A DNA stretch of 64,000 bases from Chrysosporum bergii ANA360D (GCF_029891735.1 NZ_JANQDH010000012.1:99081-163080); one strand, 5' to 3'. Shown: positions 36,085-45,942, numbered from the stretch's first letter. A program made the numbers and translations. The notes: generated by a model from the letters alone, not told the origin.

Positions 36085-36399
36085 TTTCTAGCTTATAGCA
36101 TTTCTTAAACCCGTGAGATACAAATGTAAATTATCGTGTAAATTATCGTCTTGTAGCACAAGCATCCTGCTTGTTAATAATGTACCTCACTAAGCGTAAA
36201 AACCGCTATAATTATTGACCTTAAATCACAACACAGGGCATCCTACCAGAGAATTAGTATTAGTAAATACTTAGGTAAACAATTCCTATATTTTTAAATT
36301 TACATTAATGATATTGATGTAAATCATACCGAATTTTTAGATTAATATAATATATTTAGTAATATATCCAACTTTAGCTATTCCTTATCAAGTTAGTTC
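36085..36399. other. Intergenic region holding a MITE-like element
   Basis: 315 bp: the TATAGC element fills the first third. The rest is AT-rich with an inverted ACATTAATGATATTGATGTA segment near 36302 and probably carries the promoter of the second export module. Confidence 0.5.
36093..36211. mobile_element. MITE-like element with TTATAGC termini
   Basis: Left end TTATAGCATTTCTTAAACCC then GTGAGATACA; right end (reverse complement) TTATAGCGGTTTTTACGCTT then AGTGAGGTACA. An internal ATTATCGT segment is repeated, and the REP-like CACAAGCATCCTGCTTGT forms an inner stem. Same family as 2065-2166 and 41412-41550. Confidence 0.65.
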
Positions 36400-37158
36400 A
36401 TGGAATCTTCATCATTTTTGATAGTAAATGACCAGCCAATTTTTATAAACCAAGCAGTAAAATATCTCCAAGCCTCTGGAAAATTAGCCAACTTCATAGG
36501 CGAGATTCTCCGTCAGTATGTCATTGAACAAGAAATACAACGGCGAGACGACATACAAATCAGCCCCGCCTTAACAGAACAGACAATTATTGACTTCCGC
36601 ATCAAAAATCAACTAAACGACCCCCAAACTTTTCAACAATGGTTACAACAAAATGCTACAGATTACCCCACCTTTTACGAATCAATCGCCTTCAGCTTTA
36701 AACTAGAAAAACTCAAAACTTTAATTACAGAACCAAAAATCCCAGAATACTTTATAGAAAGGAAAATTTTTTTAGATAAGCTGATAGTTTCCCGGATTGT
36801 AGTTGACAATCGAGAAATAGCTGAAGAACTGCAAAGCCAAATAGAAGAAGGAGGTAGTTTTGAGAAACTAGCAAGAGAATATTCACTCACAGAAGACCGG
36901 ATTTTTAATGGTATGATGGGGCCAGTCAGTCGAGGAACAATGCCAGATCAATTAAGAGCATTAATTGATATAGCCACTCCTGGGCAAATTGTCGGACCCA
37001 CAGAAATCGACAGGCGTTATGGCTTATTTCGAGTCGAACAATTTTTGCCAGCGTCTTTAGAAGATATGCAACTCAAACAAGCACTACAAAACGAACTATT
37101 TGAGCAATGGCTAGTGGAGAAAATTCAAAAGCTGACAGTCAAACTACAAATGAGCTAA
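36400..37158 (+). CDS. Parvulin-type peptidylprolyl isomerase of the second export module
   Basis: The protein has 252 residues with the same plan as the PPIase at 2339: helical N-terminal arm (about 1-120) and parvulin core (about 125-220), here with FEKLAREYSLTEDRIFNGMM and GPVSRGTMPDQLRALIDIAT. No signal peptide. Its last 52 bp overlap the start of the ABC transporter gene, so translation of the two is probably coupled. Confidence 0.85.
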   Translation: MESSSFLIVNDQPIFINQAVKYLQASGKLANFIGEILRQYVIEQEIQRRDDIQISPALTEQTIIDFRIKNQLNDPQTFQQWLQQNATDYPTFYESIAFSFKLEKLKTLITEPKIPEYFIERKIFLDKLIVSRIVVDNREIAEELQSQIEEGGSFEKLAREYSLTEDRIFNGMMGPVSRGTMPDQLRALIDIATPGQIVGPTEIDRRYGLFRVEQFLPASLEDMQLKQALQNELFEQWLVEKIQKLTVKLQMS

Positions 37159-39740
37159 AATCCCTTGATCATCAATCTCTACAAAACGCCTTAGCTTCCA
37201 TACCATGGAATCAACCCCCCTTATCTTCCCTGACTTCCCAACAACAAACCCAACTGCAAAATCAAGCCGAAGTCCGTCAATATCGACTAGGAGAAAAAAT
37301 TTGGTCAACCACAGCAAGTGGTTATCAGTTTTTCATCTCCACCGGTAAAGTCCGTTTGCGGGAAGAAAAACAAGGTAAACCATTAGTCACCCTACAAACA
37401 GGAGACTGGTTTGGCGATTTATATGACCAGGCTGTAGATTACAAAGCCGTAGCAGCCAGCAAAGAAGTAATCATAGTACGTTGGAACACAACCCTATGGG
37501 CAGAATATTCCACTCCCCAAATTGCCGAGTGTTGGCGACTTCCACCAGAAAACCAGGAGAAGAACCAAACACCAGAGATTTATAAAACACCAGAAACCTC
37601 ACCTGTAGTCACATCCCCCTATCCCTTTATTTCCCATGGGAACACAGCAGCAGCCTGTTTAACCATGGTAGCCCAACACTTAGAACATCCCGTCAAATTA
37701 GAATGGGTACAACGTCAACTGAGAGGACAAAACCCCAAAAATCTAGTAGAAGCAGCCGAAAAATTAGGGTTAGTCCTGCGAAAACTACAAGTTAGTTGGG
37801 AAGACCTGCGGCAATTATCCTTTCCCGCCATACTACAATGGCAACCCGACCCATCACCCCCTCCCTCCTGGGTAGTAGCCTATGGTCTCAAAGGATCTCA
37901 CTTGATTATTGCCAATCCCCTCAACCATGAATATGGTTGTGATACCCTACCTAAATCAGTAGTTGAGTCCGCATGGGATGGTAGACTCTGGCAAGTTGAA
38001 CTTGCATCACAGCCAGAAAAATTTAACCTAACTTGGTTCACCCCCGCAGTGTGGAAATACCGGCAACTTCTAGCAGAAGTATTGCTTGCATCCTTCACCT
38101 TGCAACTGTTAGGACTAGGTACACCACTAATTACTCAAGTAGTCATTGACAAAGTAATGGTGCAACAAAGTTTGCCCACCCTTGATGTCATGGCGATCGC
38201 ACTGTTATTAATAGCCTCATTTGAAGCCATACTGGGCATTCTCCGGCTATTTATTTTCACTCATACCGCCCGTCGTTTAGACTTAAGCCTATCCGCCCAA
38301 CTGTTTCGCCATCTCATGCGTTTACCCTTAGCTTATTTTGAGTCCCGGCGAGTAGGAGACACCATAGCCAGAGTTCAAGAACTAGAACAAATCCGCCAAT
38401 TTCTCACAGGTACAGCATTAACCGTAATTTTAGACAGCATCTTCGCCCTACTGTACCTAATATTAATGTTTTACTACAACATCCAACTCACCTTCGTAGC
38501 CTTAGCCGTACTGCCATTATTTGCCGCCTTGACCATCACTTCTACACCAATTCTGCGTAACTGGCTCAACGAAACCTTTAACCGCAGCGCCGATAGCCAA
38601 TCATTTCTTGTAGAAACAGTCACAGGTATTCACTCAGTCAAAGCCCATACAGCCGAACCAGTAGCCCGCCAACGCTGGGAAGGCTTATTTGCTCGTTTCG
38701 TCCGCACAGGTTTTAAAGCTTCCACCACCTCCAACATTAGCAGTAATATTGCTAACTTTCTCACCAGCTTCTCCTCCCTACTCATTCTCTGGTTTGGAGC
38801 CAAATTAGTCATTCAGCAAAACTTAACCATTGGTCAGCTGGTTGCCTTTCAAATGCTATCCGGGAGAGTCACCGGGCCACTCTTGCGCCTAGTGCAACTA
38901 TGGCAAAACCTCCAACAAGTACTACTTTCCGTAGACCGCATTGGTGACATTCTCAACATTGCCCCAGAAGCAGAAATTGGCACAGGTTTAGTTCTCCCCC
39001 CCCTCAAAGGTCAAATTACCTTCGAGCAAATCTTTTTCCGCTACCACCCACACCTTGAACCAGTCCTCAAAGGCATCTCCTTCCGCGTAGAACCAGGGCA
39101 ATTTATAGGTATTGTCGGCCGCAGTGGTTCTGGTAAAAGTACCCTTTCCAAACTCTTACAACGCCTGTATCAAATTGAATCAGGACGTATCCTCATTGAC
39201 GGCTTTGATATTAAAAGTGCCGACTTAGCCTCACTGCGACAACAAATTAGTGTAGTTCTTCAAGAAGATTTTTTATTTAACGGTTCCATCCTCGAAAACA
39301 TCACCCTTGGTCATCCCGATGTTAGTCCAGAACAAGTAGTAGAAGCTGCTAGATTAGCCGTAGCACATGATTTTATTACTCAACTACCCTACGGTTACGA
39401 AACCAACGTGGGAGAAAGAGGTACAGCCTTATCAGGGGGACAAAGACAACGCATAGCCCTAGCCAGATTATTTCTTTCCCCAGCACCAGTTTTAGTCTTA
39501 GATGAAGCCACCAGCGCCCTAGACAGTGAAACTGAACAGCAAGTTTTACAAAACTTACAAAAAATTTCCGCTCATCGCACCGTTTTTTTAATTGCTCACC
39601 GCTTCGCACCCCTCAAACGTGCTGATTTAATCTTAGTCCTAGAACAAGGCATAATTGCCGAACGCGGTACTCACTTAGACTTATTACAACAAAAAGGGTT
39701 GTACTGGTCACTATATCAACGACAGCAAGCCAACATATAA
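37107..39740 (+). CDS. ABC exporter with cNMP-binding-like domain and degenerate C39 peptidase domain
   Basis: The protein has 877 residues. A cyclic-nucleotide-binding-like fold lies at about 50-140. A C39-type domain follows (about 170-290), but the catalytic DCGAACL block reads NTAAACL (179-185), the usual histidine is W255, and the Asp of the ADP motif is N270, so it should not cut leaders (HlyB-type). Membrane segments lie at about 310-600. The ATPase domain has [36 protein letters not shown] and LIAHRFAPL. HlyD and PPIase genes nearby complete a type I export module; the adjacent subtilase may be its cargo. Confidence 0.92.
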   Translation: MASGENSKADSQTTNELKSLDHQSLQNALASIPWNQPPLSSLTSQQQTQLQNQAEVRQYRLGEKIWSTTASGYQFFISTGKVRLREEKQGKPLVTLQTGDWFGDLYDQAVDYKAVAASKEVIIVRWNTTLWAEYSTPQIAECWRLPPENQEKNQTPEIYKTPETSPVVTSPYPFISHGNTAAACLTMVAQHLEHPVKLEWVQRQLRGQNPKNLVEAAEKLGLVLRKLQVSWEDLRQLSFPAILQWQPDPSPPPSWVVAYGLKGSHLIIANPLNHEYGCDTLPKSVVESAWDGRLWQVELASQPEKFNLTWFTPAVWKYRQLLAEVLLASFTLQLLGLGTPLITQVVIDKVMVQQSLPTLDVMAIALLLIASFEAILGILRLFIFTHTARRLDLSLSAQLFRHLMRLPLAYFESRRVGDTIARVQELEQIRQFLTGTALTVILDSIFALLYLILMFYYNIQLTFVALAVLPLFAALTITSTPILRNWLNETFNRSADSQSFLVETVTGIHSVKAHTAEPVARQRWEGLFARFVRTGFKASTTSNISSNIANFLTSFSSLLILWFGAKLVIQQNLTIGQLVAFQMLSGRVTGPLLRLVQLWQNLQQVLLSVDRIGDILNIAPEAEIGTGLVLPPLKGQITFEQIFFRYHPHLEPVLKGISFRVEPGQFIGIVGRSGSGKSTLSKLLQRLYQIESGRILIDGFDIKSADLASLRQQISVVLQEDFLFNGSILENITLGHPDVSPEQVVEAARLAVAHDFITQLPYGYETNVGERGTALSGGQRQRIALARLFLSPAPVLVLDEATSALDSETEQQVLQNLQKISAHRTVFLIAHRFAPLKRADLILVLEQGIIAERGTHLDLLQQKGLYWSLYQRQQANI

Positions 39741-39929
39741 ACTTACTTGTTAGCTATACATTACTGAACAATATCCCGAAAAAAAATTAGCACAATTACA
39801 TTTTTAACCATCATGCTTTGTCAAACAAAAGTCATTTTATGATTTAGTTTCATAGTATTTTGTCTTCAAGGGATGCCAAGCACCCTTTAGAAATTAGTAT
39901 CCCCGTATCCCCCAAAAAATACTTTGTTT

Positions 39930-39934
39930 GAGGA
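39930..39934 (+). promoter_or_regulatory. Ribosome binding site of the subtilase gene
   Basis: GAGGA lies about 10 bases before the ATG at 39945. This favours that ATG over the upstream TTG at 39924, which would place the site inside the coding region. Confidence 0.65.
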
Positions 39935-39944
39935 TAAAAAACAT

Positions 39945-41411
39945 ATGCCCAATAATATTAACGAGAATATTAACATTAACGAAAATTCGTTTCCTCATAA
40001 CAGCCTATACACCAACCCCATCTCCTCACTAGATACCTTTTCCATTGACAATAACCATAGCCTCAGTCTCAATAGTCACAGTAGCCTTAATCCAGACTGT
40101 GATCTGACTGCAATATCCGTCCGGACTCCTAACTATAATAACGATTCTGGCTATGGCTTAGTTAACGCCGGCGCAGCAGTAGCCAGAGTAGCTAACCACA
40201 ACACCATCCCCGATGTTCCGGACCTTAGCGGTCGTAATAATTGGGGCGTAAACTTAATTAAAGCACCATCAGCCTGGGCCCAAGGATACACAGGCGAAGG
40301 TGTGATAATTGCTGTATTAGATACAGGCGTTGACTATAACCACCGAGACCTGAATGATAACATTTGGACTAACACCGGAGAAATCCCCGGTAATGGTATA
40401 GATGACGATGGCAATGGCTATATTGATGATCTCCAAGGCTGGAATTTTACTGATGATAATAACAACATCAGAGACATTAATGGTCATGGTACTCACGTAG
40501 CCGGAACCATCGCCGCAGAGAATAACGGTTTTGGCATTACAGGTATTGCCCACAATGCTAAAATTATGCCAGTTAAAGTCTTGAATGACAAAGGATCCGG
40601 CAACACACGTTCCCTTGCCCGTGGTATTTACTATGCTGTGAATAATGGCGCTAAAGTCATTAATCTCAGTTTAGGCAGTAATTCCCCCAACAGTACCCTA
40701 GAAGCAGCAATTGAATATGCTAGTAAGCAAGGTGCTGTGGTTGTCATGGCAGCAGGTAACAGCAGTTACTTGGCTCCCGGTTATCCGGCTCAGTATGCCA
40801 ACAAGTGGGGATTAGCAGTAGGAGCAGTTGATAGTAACAATCAAATGGCTGACTTCTCTAATAAAGCCGGTATCAACCCATTATCCTACGTCACCGCTCC
40901 AGGAGTTAGCATTTATTCTACAGTTACTAAGGGAAAGTATGCTAAATATAGTGGTACATCTATGGCTACCCCTCACGTTGCCGGTGTAGTTGCTTTAATG
41001 CTCAATGCTAATCCTAATTTGACTGATGCCGAAATCCGGCAAATGATCATAGAAACAGCTGGAAATAGTACCCCAATTGCAACCTCTAGTTTTTTCAATA
41101 TCGGACCCGTAGTTTCTCAAGCAATTGCAGAGACGGTATATAATAGTACATCAACCACTGCAATTAATTTTGAATTACCAGCCTCTAACTGGCCTTTCAC
41201 CTCCTTAATTTTCCCTCAAAATTCATCATTGAATCCAGGAACCCAAACACAATTCCGATATGACCATAGAGATTATAGGATTTTCAATAGTGATGACATT
41301 GATAAAAATAACCAATATTTTACAAATATCGAGTTGACAGATATCGAGAAAATTCTTAATCAGTTACAGCAGCAAATAGAAGATTTTAAAAGATTTTTTC
41401 CCAGCTTTTAA
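39945..41411 (+). CDS. Subtilisin-type S8 serine peptidase, probable type I secretion cargo
   Basis: The protein has 488 residues from the ATG at 39945. The catalytic triad is complete: D126 (VLDTGVDYNH), H181 (NGHGTHVAG) and S339 (GTSMATPHVAG). The N-terminal 75 residues are Asn/Ser-rich with no signal peptide, and include GYGLVNAGAAVARVAN, a segment I associate with cyanobacterial subtilases exported by ABC systems. Residues 145-165 carry a DDDGNGYIDD calcium-loop-like insert. It is the first gene after an ABC exporter with an inactive peptidase domain, so it is either the cargo or supplies the proteolysis the exporter lost. Confidence 0.9.
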   Translation: MPNNINENININENSFPHNSLYTNPISSLDTFSIDNNHSLSLNSHSSLNPDCDLTAISVRTPNYNNDSGYGLVNAGAAVARVANHNTIPDVPDLSGRNNWGVNLIKAPSAWAQGYTGEGVIIAVLDTGVDYNHRDLNDNIWTNTGEIPGNGIDDDGNGYIDDLQGWNFTDDNNNIRDINGHGTHVAGTIAAENNGFGITGIAHNAKIMPVKVLNDKGSGNTRSLARGIYYAVNNGAKVINLSLGSNSPNSTLEAAIEYASKQGAVVVMAAGNSSYLAPGYPAQYANKWGLAVGAVDSNNQMADFSNKAGINPLSYVTAPGVSIYSTVTKGKYAKYSGTSMATPHVAGVVALMLNANPNLTDAEIRQMIIETAGNSTPIATSSFFNIGPVVSQAIAETVYNSTSTTAINFELPASNWPFTSLIFPQNSSLNPGTQTQFRYDHRDYRIFNSDDIDKNNQYFTNIELTDIEKILNQLQQQIEDFKRFFPSF

Positions 41412-41550
41412 TTATAGCGAATCTTGAACAAGTGAGGTACATTATTAGCAAGTAGGACTTGTAGTGAGCCTAGTCCAAGTATAGTCAAGGGATGCTCTCA
41501 CTACAAGACGATCATTTACATTTGTACCTCACGTGTTTGCGAAAAGCTAA
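41412..41550. mobile_element. MITE-like element between two convergent genes
   Basis: Ends TTATAGCGAATCTTGAACAA and, reverse complemented, TTAGCTTTTCGCAAACACG, each leading to GTGAGGTACA. Inside, CTTGTAGTGAG (41458 on) mirrors CTCACTACAAG, so the whole can fold as a long hairpin and may end both flanking transcripts. Same family as 2065-2166 and 36093-36211. Confidence 0.65.
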
Positions 41551-41567
41551 AACTAGCAGTTCACCAA

Positions 41568-43079
41568 CTACCTCACAGAAAAAGCTTGACTAAATCTCCG
41601 AGTTACAGGCTCGATGATGAAAGTTAAAACAGATTTTTGACGCGTGACAATTTCACCATTCGCAACCATACCGGGAGTAAAAATAACTTCTTCTCCCCGC
41701 ACATTCATTGAGTGTTTACTTAACTTTATTCTCGTAGGAAAAACCAAGCCCAATTCTTGATCAACAACTGCATTAGGGCTAACTTGCACAACTTTACCAT
41801 CAATAGTGCCAAACTCCTGAAAAGGAAAAGTTGCCATTTTCACTTTTGCAGTCATCCCTGGACGAATAAACCCAATATCCCGGTTGAGTACTTTAACCTC
41901 CAATAAAATCTCCTCCCCAGCAGGCAAAATTGACAACAACTCCTCACCAGGTTGTACAGGACCTTGGGTAGCTTTAACTTCGTAAATTGTACCCGCTACT
42001 GGAGCCGTAATTGTTTCTCCAGCTTGCTGTTTTCTCGCTTGTTCCAGTTGAGCATTAATATGATTAAGTTCTTCTTGACGCTGTTTGATCTGAGTTAAAA
42101 TCTCACTTTGCCGCTCAGATGCTAAACGCTGCACCTGCTGGCGCACCCCTTCATAAGCTTGTTCACCTTGGCGAATTTCTTGGCTTTGAGCAGCAATCTC
42201 TCTTCTTAAGGAGGCTATTCTGTCTTTAATTTCTGTTAAGTTATTCTTAGCATTAATTACCTCATCCTTGGCTCTGATCATTTCCGCGTTAGCACGGTTC
42301 AATCTTTCTTGAGCCTCTAAATAATCAATTCTAGGTAATGCTCCAGGAGTAATCAAAGTACTAAGATTTTTTTCTCTTTCTTGAGCGATCGCCACATTTT
42401 TCGCCACTTCTACCACCACATTTTCCCCATTCACCAAATGAGCTTGGGTATTTTCCCAGCTACTTTGAGCATTAACCAAATTTTCCTGCAATCGTTTCAG
42501 GCGTTGTTTAGCTTGAGCAACAATTGCTAATTGGCGATTTGCTTCCGCCTCCGTCCCAGCTTGACGGGCTTGATAATCCGAGAGACGGGACTGTAACAAT
42601 TCATCTTGTAACTTTGTCCCAGCTGTAGTTGTACCAATGCGTTCTGCTTGCAACCGCTCCAAATCTTCCCTAATCAACTTAGCAGATTCAGCCAAGCGGG
42701 CTGTATCTATTTGTTTCAAATCGGGATCACGTTGAATTAAAACTTCACCCTTAGTCACATAATCGCCTTCCTTTACCCTCACCTTCACAATTGAGCCACC
42801 GCCCAAAGATGTCACCGGTCGCACTTGTTTAGAAGCGATTAACTCCCCCGGTGCAGTAGCAACTTCATCTATTTGAGAGAAATTCGCCCAAGCTATAGCG
42901 CCAAACACCACTAAGCTAAGTGTTCCCGCCAACACCCTACTATATAAAGGCGGTAACTCCTGTACAGCCTTACCCAATTCATAAGACAACTGGTCTTCTG
43001 ATTTAGCAAATTGTTGTTTTGTTTGTCGTGCTTGAGCAGCATTAGCCATTAAAGAGTATTTCATCAAACTTTCTACCAT
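41568..43079 (-). CDS. HlyD family membrane fusion protein
   Basis: The protein has 503 residues. Membrane segment at about 47-66; lipoyl half motif (GGSIVKVRVKEGDYVTKGEV, about 93-112); long coiled coil to about 350; second lipoyl half (ETITAPVAGTIYEVKATQGP); and a beta-barrel C-terminus. It is convergent with the subtilase but probably serves the adjacent ABC/PPIase module. It differs clearly from the HlyD at 522. Confidence 0.92.
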   Translation of the reverse strand: MVESLMKYSLMANAAQARQTKQQFAKSEDQLSYELGKAVQELPPLYSRVLAGTLSLVVFGAIAWANFSQIDEVATAPGELIASKQVRPVTSLGGGSIVKVRVKEGDYVTKGEVLIQRDPDLKQIDTARLAESAKLIREDLERLQAERIGTTTAGTKLQDELLQSRLSDYQARQAGTEAEANRQLAIVAQAKQRLKRLQENLVNAQSSWENTQAHLVNGENVVVEVAKNVAIAQEREKNLSTLITPGALPRIDYLEAQERLNRANAEMIRAKDEVINAKNNLTEIKDRIASLRREIAAQSQEIRQGEQAYEGVRQQVQRLASERQSEILTQIKQRQEELNHINAQLEQARKQQAGETITAPVAGTIYEVKATQGPVQPGEELLSILPAGEEILLEVKVLNRDIGFIRPGMTAKVKMATFPFQEFGTIDGKVVQVSPNAVVDQELGLVFPTRIKLSKHSMNVRGEEVIFTPGMVANGEIVTRQKSVLTFIIEPVTRRFSQAFSVR

Positions 43080-43157
43080 TTTTGGGACTGACGACTGGGA
43101 CTAGGAAGCCAGAAAAATATCCTGATCCACCCTACCCCCTAGCCCCTAGTCGCTAAT

Positions 43158-44033
43158 TCAAACTGCAAGATATCGTCGCAGAAAATCTTCTAAACTTTCC
43201 AAATGAAAATTGAAAATTCCCTCTAAATTAGCTACTTCCTCTTTTCTACAGAAAAACTCATTGGACAGTAACGTGCGATAAGTTCCTAAAGTTTTTTGTG
43301 CATCCGGATTAAATAAACCCAAAACACCCCGGAAACCATCCACAACAAACAAAGGTGAATTGATTACCACCGGTTCTTTATTAAAGATGCGACCAAAAAT
43401 GCGGGGAATGTCCTCACGCAATAAAATCTCCGGTCCCCCCACTGGTAATATTTGATTCCTTGCCCCTTCCACCGTGACAGAATCCACAGCTATTTTGGCT
43501 AAATCATCTGTACTCACCACAGAAGTGCGATTTTTCGGGTCGCCAATCAGCAAATACAAACCCGTCTCCCGAAACCGTTCAGCCAGGGGTAGTAAATTTG
43601 ATGCTAATCCAGCCGGACGTAAAATTGTATAGTTCAAACCACTAGCTTCTAAATACTGTTCCACCGCTCGTTTAGCCTTAAACACAGGAGCATCCTCATA
43701 ACCCCGTTCAGCCCCCAGTACCGAAATAAAAACAAAATGCTTCACATCATTAGCTTTTCCCTCATCAATTAGTTTAATATTAGCCCGATAGTCCAAAGCC
43801 AGCGGGTCGCCATCAGAACCGTGACTGCTGATAATATAATCAACACCCCGACAAGCCTTTTCAATATCTTGATCTTGTCGCAAATCACCGATAAAAATTT
43901 CTGCCCCTCGGTGTTCTAACTCGCTGTAACGTGAAGTCAGACGCACAAATCCTCGCACTGACTTTTCTTGTTGGCGTAGGAGTCGCACAATTCGGCGACC
44001 AATTCCCCCCGTTGCTCCAGTTACCAGAAACAT
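43158..44033 (-). CDS. NmrA-like NAD(P)-binding SDR protein
   Basis: I take the ATG at 44033 (291 residues), since the Rossmann start MFLVTGATGGIGRRIVRLL follows at once. The frame also extends upstream to 44084, overlapping xthA. GxxGxxG is intact. The atypical SDR/NmrA family includes plastid and cyanobacterial assembly factors, but the exact role here is unknown. The last third lacks close catalytic YxxxK. Confidence 0.85.
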   Translation of the reverse strand: MFLVTGATGGIGRRIVRLLRQQEKSVRGFVRLTSRYSELEHRGAEIFIGDLRQDQDIEKACRGVDYIISSHGSDGDPLALDYRANIKLIDEGKANDVKHFVFISVLGAERGYEDAPVFKAKRAVEQYLEASGLNYTILRPAGLASNLLPLAERFRETGLYLLIGDPKNRTSVVSTDDLAKIAVDSVTVEGARNQILPVGGPEILLREDIPRIFGRIFNKEPVVINSPLFVVDGFRGVLGLFNPDAQKTLGTYRTLLSNEFFCRKEEVANLEGIFNFHLESLEDFLRRYLAV

Positions 44034-44070
44034 AAAAATTTTGCCTGATAAATTCCACTTACACCCTAAT

Positions 44071-44853
44071 CTAAAATTCCACAATCACAGGTGTATGATC
44101 GCTCGGTTGCGGTAATTTTCTGGGGTTAACGTCAATAACACAGCTTTTAGCCCGTTTATACAACATGGGAGTGAGATAGTGATGGTCAATTCGCCAGCCC
44201 ATATTCCGCTTAAAAGCAGCAGCCCGATAGTCCCACCAACTATAATGTCCCCCCCCAGCAGTAAACTTGCGAAAAGCATCAGCAAACCCCAGAGCCAAAA
44301 CATCTCTTAAAGCCCGGCGCTCCCCTTCCGAAGCCATAATGTGATTTTCTGCATTGACTTTTTCGTGAATATCTTCCGCTTCTAGAGCAATATTGAAATC
44401 TCCACACACACATATTGCAGCTTCTGACACTAACAGAGTTTGTAAATATTCCCGTAACACTCCCAGCCAGGCCAGCTTAAACTCATACTTTTCGCTCCCC
44501 ACAGCTGAACCATTAGGGACATATAAATTTACAATACGTATACCGTCAATTACCCCCGTTATCACTCGCTTCTGCACATCGCACACCGGCTCAATATTAG
44601 GTAAAGTCGGCGTAAAACCAGCGCTCACATCCATTAACGGTTGACAGCTAATCATGGCTACCCCATTATAAGCTTTTTGACCGGAAAAATAAACATAATA
44701 TCCCAATTCTTCAAAGGGCGATCGCGGAAACTCCCCATCTACAACCTTAGTTTCCTGTAAGCACAGCACATCAACTGGATTTTCATCCAACCAAAATATC
44801 ACCTGTTCCAGGCGCATACGAATTGAGTTGACATTCCAAGTGGCTATTTTCAT
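44071..44853 (-). CDS. xthA: Exodeoxyribonuclease III / AP endonuclease
   Basis: The protein has 260 residues. Active-site motifs: ATWNVNSIRMRL (Asn7), LCLQETK (Glu34), CGDFNIALEAEDI (Asp/Asn pair) and the C-terminal PSDHTPVIVEF (Asp-His). It removes abasic sites and 3' blocking groups in base-excision repair. Confidence 0.95.
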   Translation of the reverse strand: MKIATWNVNSIRMRLEQVIFWLDENPVDVLCLQETKVVDGEFPRSPFEELGYYVYFSGQKAYNGVAMISCQPLMDVSAGFTPTLPNIEPVCDVQKRVITGVIDGIRIVNLYVPNGSAVGSEKYEFKLAWLGVLREYLQTLLVSEAAICVCGDFNIALEAEDIHEKVNAENHIMASEGERRALRDVLALGFADAFRKFTAGGGHYSWWDYRAAAFKRNMGWRIDHHYLTPMLYKRAKSCVIDVNPRKLPQPSDHTPVIVEF

Positions 44854-44861
44854 CGTAAATG

Positions 44862-44905
44862 TTAATTTTTGGTTAATTTTTAGTTAATTTTTAGTTAATT
44901 TTTAA
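44862..44905. repeat. 11-bp tandem repeat, four units
   Basis: Four units of TTAATTTTTAG (first ending GG, last AA) lie just upstream of xthA, in its promoter region on the minus strand. Copy-number change here could alter xthA expression; this is speculative. Confidence 0.85.
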
Positions 44906-45241
44906 TTACTAATTTTTCACAAATATTTAACATATACCTCATAGAATCTTCATATAAATTGATACTTTATCATATTTTTAGCATTCACAGCTAAGAAATC
45001 CATTATTTTGTCAATATAACTACAAAAAATTCTCATCACAGTATGATCCCCAAGATAGATGAAACCACCAGCCCCTAAGCTATATTCTAAAAGTGTAGCT
45101 AAAAGTCTAGCTGCTGAATAGCTATAGGTGATGTTTTAAAATGTATTGGTACTAGTTAAATGTACAGTTAACCCAAATTACCCTCCCCAGAGTCAATCAG
45201 GTTAATTTAAGTCTCCCAAAAGTAAGTATAAATCCATATAA

Positions 45242-45415
45242 GAAAATTACTTGCTTTATAGTGATGGAGGGGTTCAACTCGTACTTAGTCCCAGTGATGA
45301 AGTTATTTTATTCGCTTCTGGTCAAACATTGGCTAATTTAAAAGCAGTTTATCAAATAACTTATCAACAGCCCGTCCACTAGTTTATTAACCAGCTAAAT
45401 ACTTGTTTTAGCTAA
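45242..45415 (+). pseudogene. Small open frame with an internal stop, possible pseudogene
   Basis: From 45242 the frame reads ENYLLYSDGGVQLVLSPSDE, then VILFASGQTLANLKAVYQIT and YQQPVH, to TAG at 45380-45382; past this it continues FINQLNTCFS to a second stop at 45415. The smooth continuation suggests that TAG replaced a sense codon such as CAG. There is no ATG; TTG at 45251 could start it. Codon use looks coding-like. I do not know the family. Confidence 0.4.
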
Positions 45416-45467
45416 CAAATTTTTTTGTCCATTTTCAACAACAACTTTACTTAAAGAGGATATTGCT

Positions 45468-45653
45468 ATGAATATGAGAACTAATACCTGTCCGTGCTGC
45501 GGTGGTTCCCTCCTGCGTCACGTCCGTCATAGTGAACTATATTGGTTTTGCCAATCTTGCAGACAAGAAGTCCCCTTATTAACAGTGATTCGTGTAGCTC
45601 GTTCCCACCTAGAAACCACCAATATAGGAACCCCTCAAACAACATTACAATAA
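45468..45653 (+). CDS. Small zinc-ribbon protein
   Basis: The protein has 61 residues. Two metal-binding knuckles are clear: CPCCGG (about 8-13) and FCQSCRQE (about 28-35). Small proteins of this type are common in Nostocales. Function unknown. AGAGGA lies upstream of the ATG. Confidence 0.75.
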   Translation: MNMRTNTCPCCGGSLLRHVRHSELYWFCQSCRQEVPLLTVIRVARSHLETTNIGTPQTTLQ

Positions 45654-45942
45654 TCAAAATTGGGGAGATGAAGTTGGTCTCTCTTCCCACCGTTCAATTA
45701 TTTATAGCGAACTTTCTTAGGTTAGCAGCCTCACTTTGCAGTCAGATTTACGTTAATTTCTGCTTCAATATTCTAAATAGCTTAAACCTAAAAGCCTTGA
45801 TGGATATAGCGAATTTTAGCCCTATCTTGTAATGCAGGTGTCTTGCCGGCTACCCTGCCCATCTACATTAAATTTAAATGTACTGTATAATCTCACGCTA
45901 AAACGGGAAAACTATGTTTATCCCTGATCTCGGAGGAAAAAA

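Larger units (their letters stand above)
44854..45467. other. 614-bp gap with tandem repeats and a gene remnant
   Basis: It contains the 11-bp tandem repeat at 44862-44905, long AT-rich stretches, and a short coding-like segment at 45242-45415 described separately. AGAGGA at about 45456 is the ribosome binding site of the next gene. Confidence 0.55.

Noticed and set aside
45542..45832. 96-codon frame overlapping the zinc-ribbon gene
   Set aside because: Runs out of frame through the small gene and MITE end sequences; no start signal.
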